DNA from: Actinomycetospora sp. NBRC 106378
GTDB taxonomy: Bacteria > Actinomycetota > Actinomycetes > Mycobacteriales > Pseudonocardiaceae
NCBI RefSeq assembly: GCF_030269685.1
Contig: NZ_BSTT01000023.1
Span: 1-64,000, forward strand
DNA length: 64,000 bases
Direction: 5' to 3'
Shown: piece after piece, positions 53,479 through 64,000 of the stretch
How positions within the stretch are numbered: the first letter of the stretch is position 1
Layout of the letters: every line of letters begins with the position of its first letter
The notes under the pieces: generated by a model
Database searches by the model: none
What the model saw: only the letters and a program-made list of their open reading frames with translations
What the model was told of the DNA's origin: nothing
Program-made: the position numbers and the translations under genes

Positions 53479-54519
53479 ATGCTGCCAGGATCAGGTTTCG
53501 TGAAGAACACACTCGGGCTCCTCCGGCTGGCCGCGCAGCGGCTGGTGGGGGAGCGGTGCGCCGGTCCCGCGGAGGCGGCGGCGTGGCTGGGGTGCGCCCA
53601 GGGGCAGGACCTGCCCGGGGTGCTGGAGTCGCTCGCGCTGCGGACGACGACCGGCGACGTCGACGCGGTCCGCCGCGCCTTCGACGAGGGCGCGATCGTC
53701 CGGTCCTGGCCGATGCGCGGCACCCTGCACGTGGTGGCGGCCGAGGACCTCGCCTGGATGCTGCCGCTGGGGACGCCCCGGCCGCTGGCCGCGGCCGCGC
53801 AACGGCGCGCCGGCCTCGGGCTCGCCGAGGAGACCCTCGACCGCGCCGGGGAGGTGGCGGCCGAGGCGCTGCGTGGCGGCGGTCGGCGGACCCGCGCCGA
53901 GATGGTCGAGTGCTGGACGGACGCGGGGCTCGATCTCACGTCGTCGCGCGCCTACCACGCCCTGAGCGTGCTCTGCCAGCGCGGCCTGCTCGTCCAGGGA
54001 CCGTTCGCCACCCCGTCGGAGACGGAGCGCAGCGGAGCTCGACCATCGGCGAAGGAGCAGGCCTTCGTCCTGCTCGACGAGTGGGTGCCCGCACCCCGGC
54101 GACTCGACCGCGACGAGGCCCTCGCCGAGTGGGCCCGCCGCTTCTTCCGCTCGCACGGCCCGGCGGACCGGAAGGACCTCGCCCGCTGGACCGGCATCCC
54201 CGCTGCCGACGTCACCATCGCGATCGAGGGCGCCCGCCCCGACCTCGCCGAGACCGACGGCCTGCTCCACGACCCGGAGACCCCCGACCGGCTCGCGGCC
54301 GCCGCCGTCCCGGACGAACTGCTCCTCCCCGGGTTCGACGAGTTCGTCCTCGGCTACGCCGACCGCACCCAGGTCCTCGACGTGGCGTTCGCCGACCGCA
54401 TCTGCCCGGGCAACAACGGCATCTTCCGCCCGACGGTGGTGCGCGCGGGCCAGGTCGTCGGGACGTGGGCGTGGAAGGGGAGCGGCCGCAACCGGCGGGT
54501 GGAGCGGGACCTGTTCTGA
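53479..54519 (+). CDS. Winged-helix DNA-binding domain protein (HTH_42/YcaQ-like)
   Basis: 346 residues. LRLAAQRLVGERCAGPAEAAAWLGCAQGQDLPGVLESLALRT, then RAFDEGAIVRSWPMRGTLHVVAAEDLAWML, are signatures of the winged-helix family often annotated from YcaQ/AlkX-type DNA repair or antibiotic-associated glycosylases. The C-terminal LLPGFDEFVLGYADRTQVLD and GNNGIFRPTVVRAGQVVGTWAW are also family blocks. Possible DNA glycosylase acting on crosslinked or alkylated bases, but many members are uncharacterised. ATG 53479; GTG 53500 is an alternative. Confidence 0.8.
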   Translation: MLPGSGFVKNTLGLLRLAAQRLVGERCAGPAEAAAWLGCAQGQDLPGVLESLALRTTTGDVDAVRRAFDEGAIVRSWPMRGTLHVVAAEDLAWMLPLGTPRPLAAAAQRRAGLGLAEETLDRAGEVAAEALRGGGRRTRAEMVECWTDAGLDLTSSRAYHALSVLCQRGLLVQGPFATPSETERSGARPSAKEQAFVLLDEWVPAPRRLDRDEALAEWARRFFRSHGPADRKDLARWTGIPAADVTIAIEGARPDLAETDGLLHDPETPDRLAAAAVPDELLLPGFDEFVLGYADRTQVLDVAFADRICPGNNGIFRPTVVRAGQVVGTWAWKGSGRNRRVERDLF

Positions 54520-54529
54520 GCCGCCGTCG

Positions 54530-54575
54530 TGCCAGGAAAGCGTCGTTGCCGGCGTCCAGCGACAGGAAATCCACA
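54530..54575. repeat. Dispersed repeat family 2, truncated copy
   Basis: GCCAGGAAAGCGTCGTTGC at 54531-54549 matches the left arm at 21239-21257 except at one base (C for G). The right arm is missing; GCGACAGGAAAT follows instead. Shows the element is dispersed and decays. Confidence 0.7.
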
Positions 54576-54600
54576 TCGCGGAGGAGCAGACTCCCCGGTC

Positions 54601-56244
54601 ATGACGACGGGCTCGACGCTGCGCTCCCCGATCTCCATCGACCTCCCGCTGGTCCCCGTCGGGGCCCTGCTCGACGGCGCCGCGCGGCGGTTCGGCGACC
54701 GCGCCGCGCTGGTGCACCACGACGAGGCGCTGAGCTTCCACGACCTGTGGTCCGAGGCGTGCGGGGTCGCCCACGCCCTCGTCGCCCGCGGCGTCCGCCC
54801 CGGGGACGCGGTGGGCCTGCACCTGCCGAACTCGCTCGTCTGGCCCGTCGCCTACCACGGGATCCTGCTCGCGGGGGCCACCGTGGCACTGACGAGCCCG
54901 GTGCTCCCGCCCGAGCTGCTGCGCGCCCAGCTCCAGGACGCCGGGGTGGTCGCGGTGATCAGCCGGGACACCACGCTGTCCGACGTGATCGGCACCGACG
55001 GGCGCCGGCTCGACCTGCCCGCCGACCCGACCGACACCCCGCCCGACGTCGAGCTCGACCCGACCGTCGCGCTCGCCCACCTCGCCTACACCGGCGGCAC
55101 CACCGGCCGCTCCAAGGGTGTGGAGCTCACGCACGCCAACGTGGTCGCCAACGTCCTGCAGTACGTGGCTTCCGGTTCCGGCGCCGTGCCCGCGCCCGAC
55201 GTCCGGGGCGGGATCACCGTCGAGCAGACGTCCCCGCCCGAGGAGCACCCCGTGCGCGTGGGGGAGGGCGTGTCGATCGCCGTCGCGCCGTGGTTCCACG
55301 CCATGGGCACCAACGGCCTGACGATCGGGCTCGTCACCGGGACCACCGCCGTCGTCCAGGACCGCTTCGACCCCGCGGCCTACCTCGCCGACGTCGAGCG
55401 GCACCGCGCGACCACCCTCTCCGGGGCGCCCGCGATGTACCACGCGCTGCTCGCGCACCCCGACGCCCGCACCCGCGACCTGTCCAGCGTCCGGTCGGTG
55501 ACCTCCGGGGCGAGCCCGATGGCGGTCGCGCAGGCCGAGCGGATCGCGGCGCTCATGCCGGGCGCGATCGTCCTCGAGGGCTACGGCCTCACCGAGGCGA
55601 CGATGGCGCTGTGCACCTCGCCGTCCGCGCGCTCGGCGCACCGTCGGATCGGCACGGTCGGCGTCCCGATCGCCGACACCGAGCTCGCGCTGCTCGAGGT
55701 CAGCTCCGGGCGACCCGGCGACGACCCCGTCGCGGTGGGGCGACGCGGTGAGATCTGGGCGCGGGGCCCGCAGGTGATGCGCTGCTACCACGACCGCCCC
55801 GACGAGACCGCGGACACGCTCGTCGACGGCTGGTTGCGGACGGGCGACATCGGCGTCGTCGACGACGACGGGCTGGTGTCGGTGGTGGACCGGGTCAAGG
55901 ACATGCTGCTGTTCAAGGGCTTCAACGTGTACCCCCGCGAGCTCGAGGAGCGTCTCGTCGCGCGTCCGGAGGTCCTGACGGCGGCGGTGGTCGGCCTGCC
56001 CGACGAGGCGGTGGGGGAGGTCCCGACGGCGGCGGTGGTGCTGTCGGCAGGGTCGGGACCGGAGGTGGTGGCCGATCTGGCGGTGGCGATCAACGGCGCC
56101 GTCCGGCACTACGAGCGGCTGCGCCGCGTCTTCGTCGTCGACGCGCTGCCGGTGTCGGCGGCGGGCAAGGTCCTCAAGCGGGATCTCCGCGACGCGCTGC
56201 TCGGCGCGGCGGACGGTCCGGTGTGGACCGACGGCGGTTCCTGA
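54601..56244 (+). CDS. AMP-dependent synthetase/ligase (acyl-CoA synthetase family)
   Basis: 547 residues. ATP/AMP motifs: YTGGTTGRSKGVELTHANV (P-loop, about residue 163), GYGLTEATMALC, GWLRTGDIGVVDDDGLVSVVDRVKDMLLFKGFNVYPRELE, and C-terminal catalytic lysine in SAAGKVLKRDLRDALL. It would activate a carboxylic acid to acyl-AMP and then acyl-CoA. ATG with GGAGGAG upstream. No carrier-protein domain. Substrate unknown; fatty or aromatic acid. Confidence 0.9.
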   Translation: MTTGSTLRSPISIDLPLVPVGALLDGAARRFGDRAALVHHDEALSFHDLWSEACGVAHALVARGVRPGDAVGLHLPNSLVWPVAYHGILLAGATVALTSPVLPPELLRAQLQDAGVVAVISRDTTLSDVIGTDGRRLDLPADPTDTPPDVELDPTVALAHLAYTGGTTGRSKGVELTHANVVANVLQYVASGSGAVPAPDVRGGITVEQTSPPEEHPVRVGEGVSIAVAPWFHAMGTNGLTIGLVTGTTAVVQDRFDPAAYLADVERHRATTLSGAPAMYHALLAHPDARTRDLSSVRSVTSGASPMAVAQAERIAALMPGAIVLEGYGLTEATMALCTSPSARSAHRRIGTVGVPIADTELALLEVSSGRPGDDPVAVGRRGEIWARGPQVMRCYHDRPDETADTLVDGWLRTGDIGVVDDDGLVSVVDRVKDMLLFKGFNVYPRELEERLVARPEVLTAAVVGLPDEAVGEVPTAAVVLSAGSGPEVVADLAVAINGAVRHYERLRRVFVVDALPVSAAGKVLKRDLRDALLGAADGPVWTDGGS

Positions 56245-56470
56245 GAGCGGTGGGTCGCGTTCGCTGCAGGGAGCTGCTCCGCGCGGCCCAATCCGGCGCA
56301 GCTGAGCGCGGGGCGGGCGGCGTCGGGCGGTGCCGCCGGGAGCCGCTCTCAGCTCCGCACTCCGCGAGCATCCGTGTGCCTAGCGTGAGCACCCGTCCAC
56401 CGGCTCCCCCCGGGCCCGCCCGGTCGGTGGACGACCAGCCACCGTCCTGCCCCCGACAGGAGCCGACGCG

Positions 56471-58351
56471 ATGTCGCAGTACCCGGCGCCGTACCCGGGC
56501 CCGCCCGATCCGCCCACCCAGTGGTCCCCGACGGGTCGTCGTCCCCGCCGGGTCACCCGGATGCTCACGGTCCTCGCCGTGCTCGCCGGACCGGCCGCGA
56601 TCCTCGGGATGTGGGCGGGCGGCCTGCTCGGCTGGTGGCTCGCGGCCGCGCTCGCCGTCGTCGCCCTCGCGGGCGGCGCGGCGTTCGCGGGTGGCACCGT
56701 GTTCCGCGGGCCCGGCGCCCTGTACGGCGCCCCCGACACCGGGGACTTCGTGTCCGGCGCCCGGGTCCTGGTGGTCGGCGGCGGCTACGTCGGACTCGTC
56801 GCGGCCCGCGCCCTGCAGGCGCGTCTCGGCCGCTCCGGCGACGGGCGCCACCGGGGTCGGCGCAGCGGGGCCCGGGACCGTGCCTCGACGCCCGTCGGCT
56901 CGATCACGGTGGTCGACCCGCAGCCGCACATGACCTATCAGCCGTTCCTGCCCGAGGCGGCCGGCGGCTCCATCGCGCCGCGCCACCTCACGGTGTCCCT
57001 GCGCCGCGTCCTGGACCGCTGCGACGTCGTCACCGGTTCCGTCGTCGCGATCGACGACGCCCGTCGCCGGGCCGTGGTGTCGCTGCCGGACGGGCTGTCG
57101 AAGGAGATCCCCTACGACGTCCTCGTCGTCGCGCCGGGCGCGGTGGCGCGGGAACTGCCCGTGCCCGGACTGGCCGAGTGCGCACTGACCTTCCGGTCGG
57201 TCGGCGACGCGTCCGCGCTGCGCGACCACGTGCTGTCCCGCCTCGACGCCGCCGCCTCGGTCGTGCCCACCACGCCGGCGGACGCGGCCCGACGGGCGCG
57301 GCTGCTCACCTTCGTCGTCATCGGCGGCGGGTTCGCGGGCGTGGAGGCGCTCGGCGAGCTCGAGGACCTGGCCCGGCGGGCCGGACGCCAGGTCGGGGTC
57401 GACCGCGAGGAGATGCGCTGGGTGCTCGTGGAGGCCTCGAAGCGGATCATGCCCGAGGTCACCGAGCCGACCGCGGCGCGCGTGCACGGCCGGCTCGCCC
57501 GCCGTGGCATCGAGGTGCGCGTCGGGGCGGGCCTGGTGTCCGCCGAGGACGGCGTCGTCCGGCTCGCCGACGGCACCGCGGTGCCCACCGACACCGTCGT
57601 GGTCGCCGCGGGGACCCGTCCGCACCCGCTGCTCGAGCGCACCGACCTCCCGCTGGAACGCACCGGCAAGGTGCGGTGCACGGCGATGCTGCAGGTCGTC
57701 GGGCGCCATCACGTGTTCGCCGCCGGCGACGGGGCCGCCGTGCCCGACCTCGCCCGCGGCGCCCTGCTCGCGGACGAGAACCCGCAGCTGCTCACCGCGC
57801 CGACCGCCCAGCACGCCGTGCGACAGGCGCGGGTGCTGGCGGGCAACGTCGTCGCGCACCTCGGTGGGCGACCGCTGCAGCCCTACCAGCACGCCTCGGC
57901 GGGGGTCGTGGCCGGACTGGGACGACGACGCGGGGTCGCCGAGATCCGCGGGGTGCGGCTCATGGGCTGGCCCGCCTACGCGCTGCACCGCGCCTACCAC
58001 CTCTGGGCCATGCCGACCGGCGAGCGCAAGGCCCGGATCGTCCTCGACTGGATCGCCGCCGCCGTACTCGGCCGCGACCCGGTCGCCGCGGGTGCCGTGG
58101 CGCCCTCGCCGCGCCGCGGGGACGCGGACCCGGCCGTGGCGGCGCCCGAGCCGGCCCGTCCCGCCGCCGCGACCGGGACGCCACGGACCGTGGTGGACCC
58201 GGCCGTCATCGACGGTCCGACGCTGCGCGAGCCGCACCCCTCCGCCCCGACCCCGGTCCGGGAGGATGTGCCGGGCGGGGGCCGGGCACCCGTGACCGGG
58301 GACCAGCCGGCGCTCACGTGGCTCACGCCCGGACGGCACGACTTCCGCTGA
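56471..58351 (+). CDS. Type II NADH dehydrogenase-like oxidoreductase with N-terminal membrane anchor
   Basis: 626 residues. Two hydrophobic segments at about 31-50 and 52-75 (MLTVLAVLAGPAAILGMWAG and WWLAAALAVVALAGGAAFAG) precede the FAD Rossmann motif VLVVGGGYVGLVAARALQARL. A basic insert (GRSGDGRHRGRRSGARDRAS) interrupts the first beta-alpha-beta unit. The NADH motif FVVIGGGFAGVEALGEL, AAGTRPHPLLERTDL, and FAAGDGAAVPD follow; a Pro/Ala-rich tail of about 80 residues ends it. NDH-2 enzymes pass electrons from NADH to quinone; here anchoring is N-terminal rather than by a C-terminal amphipathic helix. TAGCGT at 56381 may be its -10 box. Confidence 0.88.
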   Translation: MSQYPAPYPGPPDPPTQWSPTGRRPRRVTRMLTVLAVLAGPAAILGMWAGGLLGWWLAAALAVVALAGGAAFAGGTVFRGPGALYGAPDTGDFVSGARVLVVGGGYVGLVAARALQARLGRSGDGRHRGRRSGARDRASTPVGSITVVDPQPHMTYQPFLPEAAGGSIAPRHLTVSLRRVLDRCDVVTGSVVAIDDARRRAVVSLPDGLSKEIPYDVLVVAPGAVARELPVPGLAECALTFRSVGDASALRDHVLSRLDAAASVVPTTPADAARRARLLTFVVIGGGFAGVEALGELEDLARRAGRQVGVDREEMRWVLVEASKRIMPEVTEPTAARVHGRLARRGIEVRVGAGLVSAEDGVVRLADGTAVPTDTVVVAAGTRPHPLLERTDLPLERTGKVRCTAMLQVVGRHHVFAAGDGAAVPDLARGALLADENPQLLTAPTAQHAVRQARVLAGNVVAHLGGRPLQPYQHASAGVVAGLGRRRGVAEIRGVRLMGWPAYALHRAYHLWAMPTGERKARIVLDWIAAAVLGRDPVAAGAVAPSPRRGDADPAVAAPEPARPAAATGTPRTVVDPAVIDGPTLREPHPSAPTPVREDVPGGGRAPVTGDQPALTWLTPGRHDFR

Positions 58352-58374
58352 CCGCGTTGCATGGAATTCCGTGA

Positions 58375-59418
<1,044 letters not shown>

Positions 59419-59449
59419 ACCCGCCCGTCCCGAGTCCGAGGAGCACGCC

Positions 59450-60610
59450 GTGAGCGTCACCGCCGCCGCCGGTTTCCGCGCCGCCGGGGTCCGTGCCGGC
59501 CTGCGTGCCCACGGCGACCGCCCCGACGTCGCCCTCGTGGTCAACGACGGGCCGTCCACCACGGCCGCGGGCGTGTTCACCCGCAACCAGGTCAAGGCGG
59601 CGCCGGTGCTCTGGTCCCAGCAGGTGCTGCGGGAGCGCTCCCTGCGCGCGGTGGTGCTCAACGCCGGCGGCGCCAACGCGTGCACCGGTCCCGACGGGTT
59701 CGGCGACACCCACCGCACCGCCGAGAAGGTCGCCGCGGTGCTCGGGTGCGGCGCGATCGAGGTCGCGGTCTGCTCCACCGGTCTCATCGGAGAGCGCCTC
59801 CCGATCGACTCCCTGCTCGCCGGGGTGGACGCGGCCGCCGGGTCGTTGGGCCCGGACGCCGACGCCGGGACCAGGGCGGCCACGGCCGTGCTCACCACCG
59901 ACACCGTCGACAAGCAGGCCGCCCGCACCCGCGACGGGTGGACGGTCGGCGGCTTCGCCAAGGGCGCCGGGATGATGGCGCCGAGCCTCGCGACGATGCT
60001 CGTCGTCGTCACCACCGATGCGGCCGTCGACGCCGACGTCGCCGATCGCGCCCTGCGCGCGGCCACGGCCACGACGTTCGACCGACTCGACGTCGACGGT
60101 TCCACGAGCACGAACGACACCGTCCTGCTGCTCGCCTCCGGCGCCTCGGGTGTCACGCCCGACGAGGCGACGTTCGCCAGCGAGCTCCGCGAGGTGTGCG
60201 CCGAGCTCGCGCGCGGTCTGCAGGCCGACGCCGAGGGCGTCACCAAGCGGATCGCCGTCACCGTCACCGGGGCCGGCTCGGACGCCGACGCCCTGGTCGG
60301 GGCCCGCGCGGTCGCCCGCGACAGCCTGGTGAAGACGGCGCTGTTCGGGTCCGACCCGAACTGGGGCCGGATCGCCGCGGCGATCGGTGCGAGCGACGCC
60401 CGCGTGGAGCCGGAGACGCTGTCGGTCACGGTGAACGGCGTGCTGCTGTGCGCCGCGGCGGCGGCGGTGGGCGACCGCTCCAAGGCGGATCTGTCGGGGC
60501 GGGACATCACCGTCGAGGTCGACCTCGGGCTCGGCGCGGGCACCGCGACCGTCCTCACCACCGACCTCTCCCACGCCTACGTCGAAGAGAACAGCGCCTA
60601 CTCGTCATGA
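59450..60610 (+). CDS. argJ: Glutamate N-acetyltransferase / amino-acid acetyltransferase
   Basis: 386 residues. ArgJ recycles the acetyl group from N-acetylornithine to glutamate. [33 protein letters not shown], the autoprocessing Thr in [17 protein letters not shown] (splits into alpha and beta chains), and STSTNDTV are canonical. GTG start with GAGGAG upstream. Its stop overlaps argB by 4 bp. Confidence 0.98.
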   Translation: MSVTAAAGFRAAGVRAGLRAHGDRPDVALVVNDGPSTTAAGVFTRNQVKAAPVLWSQQVLRERSLRAVVLNAGGANACTGPDGFGDTHRTAEKVAAVLGCGAIEVAVCSTGLIGERLPIDSLLAGVDAAAGSLGPDADAGTRAATAVLTTDTVDKQAARTRDGWTVGGFAKGAGMMAPSLATMLVVVTTDAAVDADVADRALRAATATTFDRLDVDGSTSTNDTVLLLASGASGVTPDEATFASELREVCAELARGLQADAEGVTKRIAVTVTGAGSDADALVGARAVARDSLVKTALFGSDPNWGRIAAAIGASDARVEPETLSVTVNGVLLCAAAAAVGDRSKADLSGRDITVEVDLGLGAGTATVLTTDLSHAYVEENSAYSS

Positions 60611-61517
60611 CCGCTCTCGCGCACTCCGACGCCCAGGCCAAGGCCGCGGTCCTCGCCGAGGCCCTCCCGTGGTTGCGGGAGTTCCAGGACGCCGTCGTCG
60701 TCGTGAAGTACGGCGGCAACGCCATGGTCGACGACGAGCTGCGTCGCGCCTTCGCCGAGGACATGGTCTTCCTGCGTCTGGCCGGGATCCGGCCCGTCGT
60801 GGTGCACGGCGGGGGCCCCCAGATCACCGCGATGCTCGACCGCCTCGGCATGGCCGGCGAGTTCCGCGGCGGCCTGCGGATCACCACTCCGGAGACCATG
60901 GACGTGGTCCGGATGGTGCTGGTCGGCCAGGTCGGGCGCGAGCTCGTCGGCCTCGTCAACGCCCACGGGCCGCTGGCGGTCGGCATGTCCGGTGAGGACG
61001 CCCGTCTGTTCACCGCCGCGCGCCGCACCGCCTCGGTCGACGGTGAGCAGGTCGACGTCGGGCTCGTCGGCGACGTCGTGGAGGTCAACCCGGCAGCGGT
61101 GCTCGACCTGGTGGCCGGGGGTCGCATCCCGGTCATCTCCACCGTCGCCCCCGACGCCGACGGCGTGGTGCACAACGTCAACGCCGACACCGCGGCCGGC
61201 GCGCTGGCGGTGGCCCTCGGGGCCCGCAAGCTCGTCGTGCTCACCGACGTCGAGGGCCTCTACACCGACTGGCCCGACCGCACGAGCCTGCGCTCGGAGA
61301 TCGACGCGACCGAGCTCGCGGCGCTCCTGCCCGGACTGTCGAGCGGCATGATCCCGAAGATGGAGGCCTGCCTGCGGGCGGTCGAGGGCGGCGTCCCGCG
61401 CGCCCACGTCATCGACGGGCGGGTGGCGCACTCGGTGCTGCTCGAGGTCTTCACCAGCACGGGCGTCGGGACGATGGTCGTCCCCGCTCCCGCACCCCCA
61501 GGAGGAGGTCCCCCCGC

Positions 61518-61521
<4 letters not shown>
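60607..61521 (+). CDS. argB: Acetylglutamate kinase
   Basis: 304 residues, amino-acid kinase fold. [11 protein letters not shown] (phosphate loop), [64 protein letters not shown], and [18 protein letters not shown]. Catalyses N-acetylglutamate phosphorylation, commonly arginine-inhibited. ATG overlaps the argJ stop (ATGA), and argD overlaps in turn. Confidence 0.98.

Positions 61522-64000
<2,479 letters not shown>

Overview
This is a high-GC actinobacterial chromosome segment in which nearly every base is coding and GTG starts are common. The gene order fits Pseudonocardiales/Mycobacteriales. The blocks bioA-bioF-bioD-bioB-bsaP-DUF2567, nadABC, MBL hydrolase-uvrA-infC-rpmI-rplT-rRNA methyltransferase-pheST and argCJBDFR occur in the same relative order as in Mycobacterium tuberculosis. 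A Pseudonocardia or Actinomycetospora-like organism is my best guess, at moderate confidence. I see no tRNA, rRNA, CRISPR array, prophage or insertion sequence.

Layout: (1) 0.26-5.3 kb is a catabolic-looking island with two tandem luciferase-like monooxygenases plus a crotonase on the minus strand, and a class II aldolase, an amidohydrolase and a VOC protein on the plus strand. (2) 5.3-16.1 kb is the most unusual region. It holds a truncated globin, an AmiC/NhlC-like ligand-binding protein, a MarR regulator, an AmiE-type aliphatic amidase, two paralogous tubulin/FtsZ-like proteins, three members of an unrecognised ~100-residue family, a NiCoT nickel/cobalt permease, a sigma-like protein, an unknown protein and a FhuF-like Fe-S protein. 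A PaaX-type regulator lies convergent to it. (3) 17-28.1 kb carries dispersed biotin genes (bioA, bioF, bioD, bioB, bsaP). Between them are a SulP-carbonic anhydrase fusion, a diaminopimelate decarboxylase homologue and an SPFH/ribbon-helix-helix pair. (4) 28.1-34.5 kb is NAD synthesis: a Nudix-type NrtR regulator diverges from translationally coupled nadA-nadB-nadC-FAD oxidoreductase. (5) 34.5-40.7 kb has tandem GH12 glycosidases, an S4 RNA-binding protein, tandem EAL-DICT proteins and an MBL hydrolase. (6) 41-50.3 kb holds uvrA and the translation genes infC, rpmI, rplT, a SpoU methyltransferase and pheST. (7) 50.3-58.4 kb is accessory metabolism: TetR, an alpha/beta hydrolase, a ThDP decarboxylase, a winged-helix protein, an AMP ligase and an NDH-2. 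(8) 58.4-64 kb is argCJBDF plus a truncated argR.

The candidate undescribed system is the 5.3-16.1 kb cluster. AmiC-like sensor, MarR regulator, amidase and NiCoT permease are the accessory genes that accompany cobalt nitrile hydratase in Rhodococcus rhodochrous J1, yet no nitrile hydratase subunit is present. Its place is taken by two tubulin-like proteins that share long invariant blocks, including a C-x3-C-x-C motif; one also has a His-Asp tract. Three small paralogues accompany them. This suggests a metal-dependent amide/nitrile-related metabolon, or a tubulin-fold protein with a new role. That function is inference; the gene content is seen directly.

Several regulatory points can be read from the sequence. 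There is a GTTTTCG-N9-CGAAAAC operator candidate before nadA, an ARG-box-like palindrome at the argC start, TANNNT elements 6-8 nt before GTG/ATG starts (likely leaderless mRNAs) for bioA, bioF, bioD and a GH12 gene, an AUC start for infC, a CTG start for the rRNA methyltransferase, and three dispersed hairpin-repeat families.
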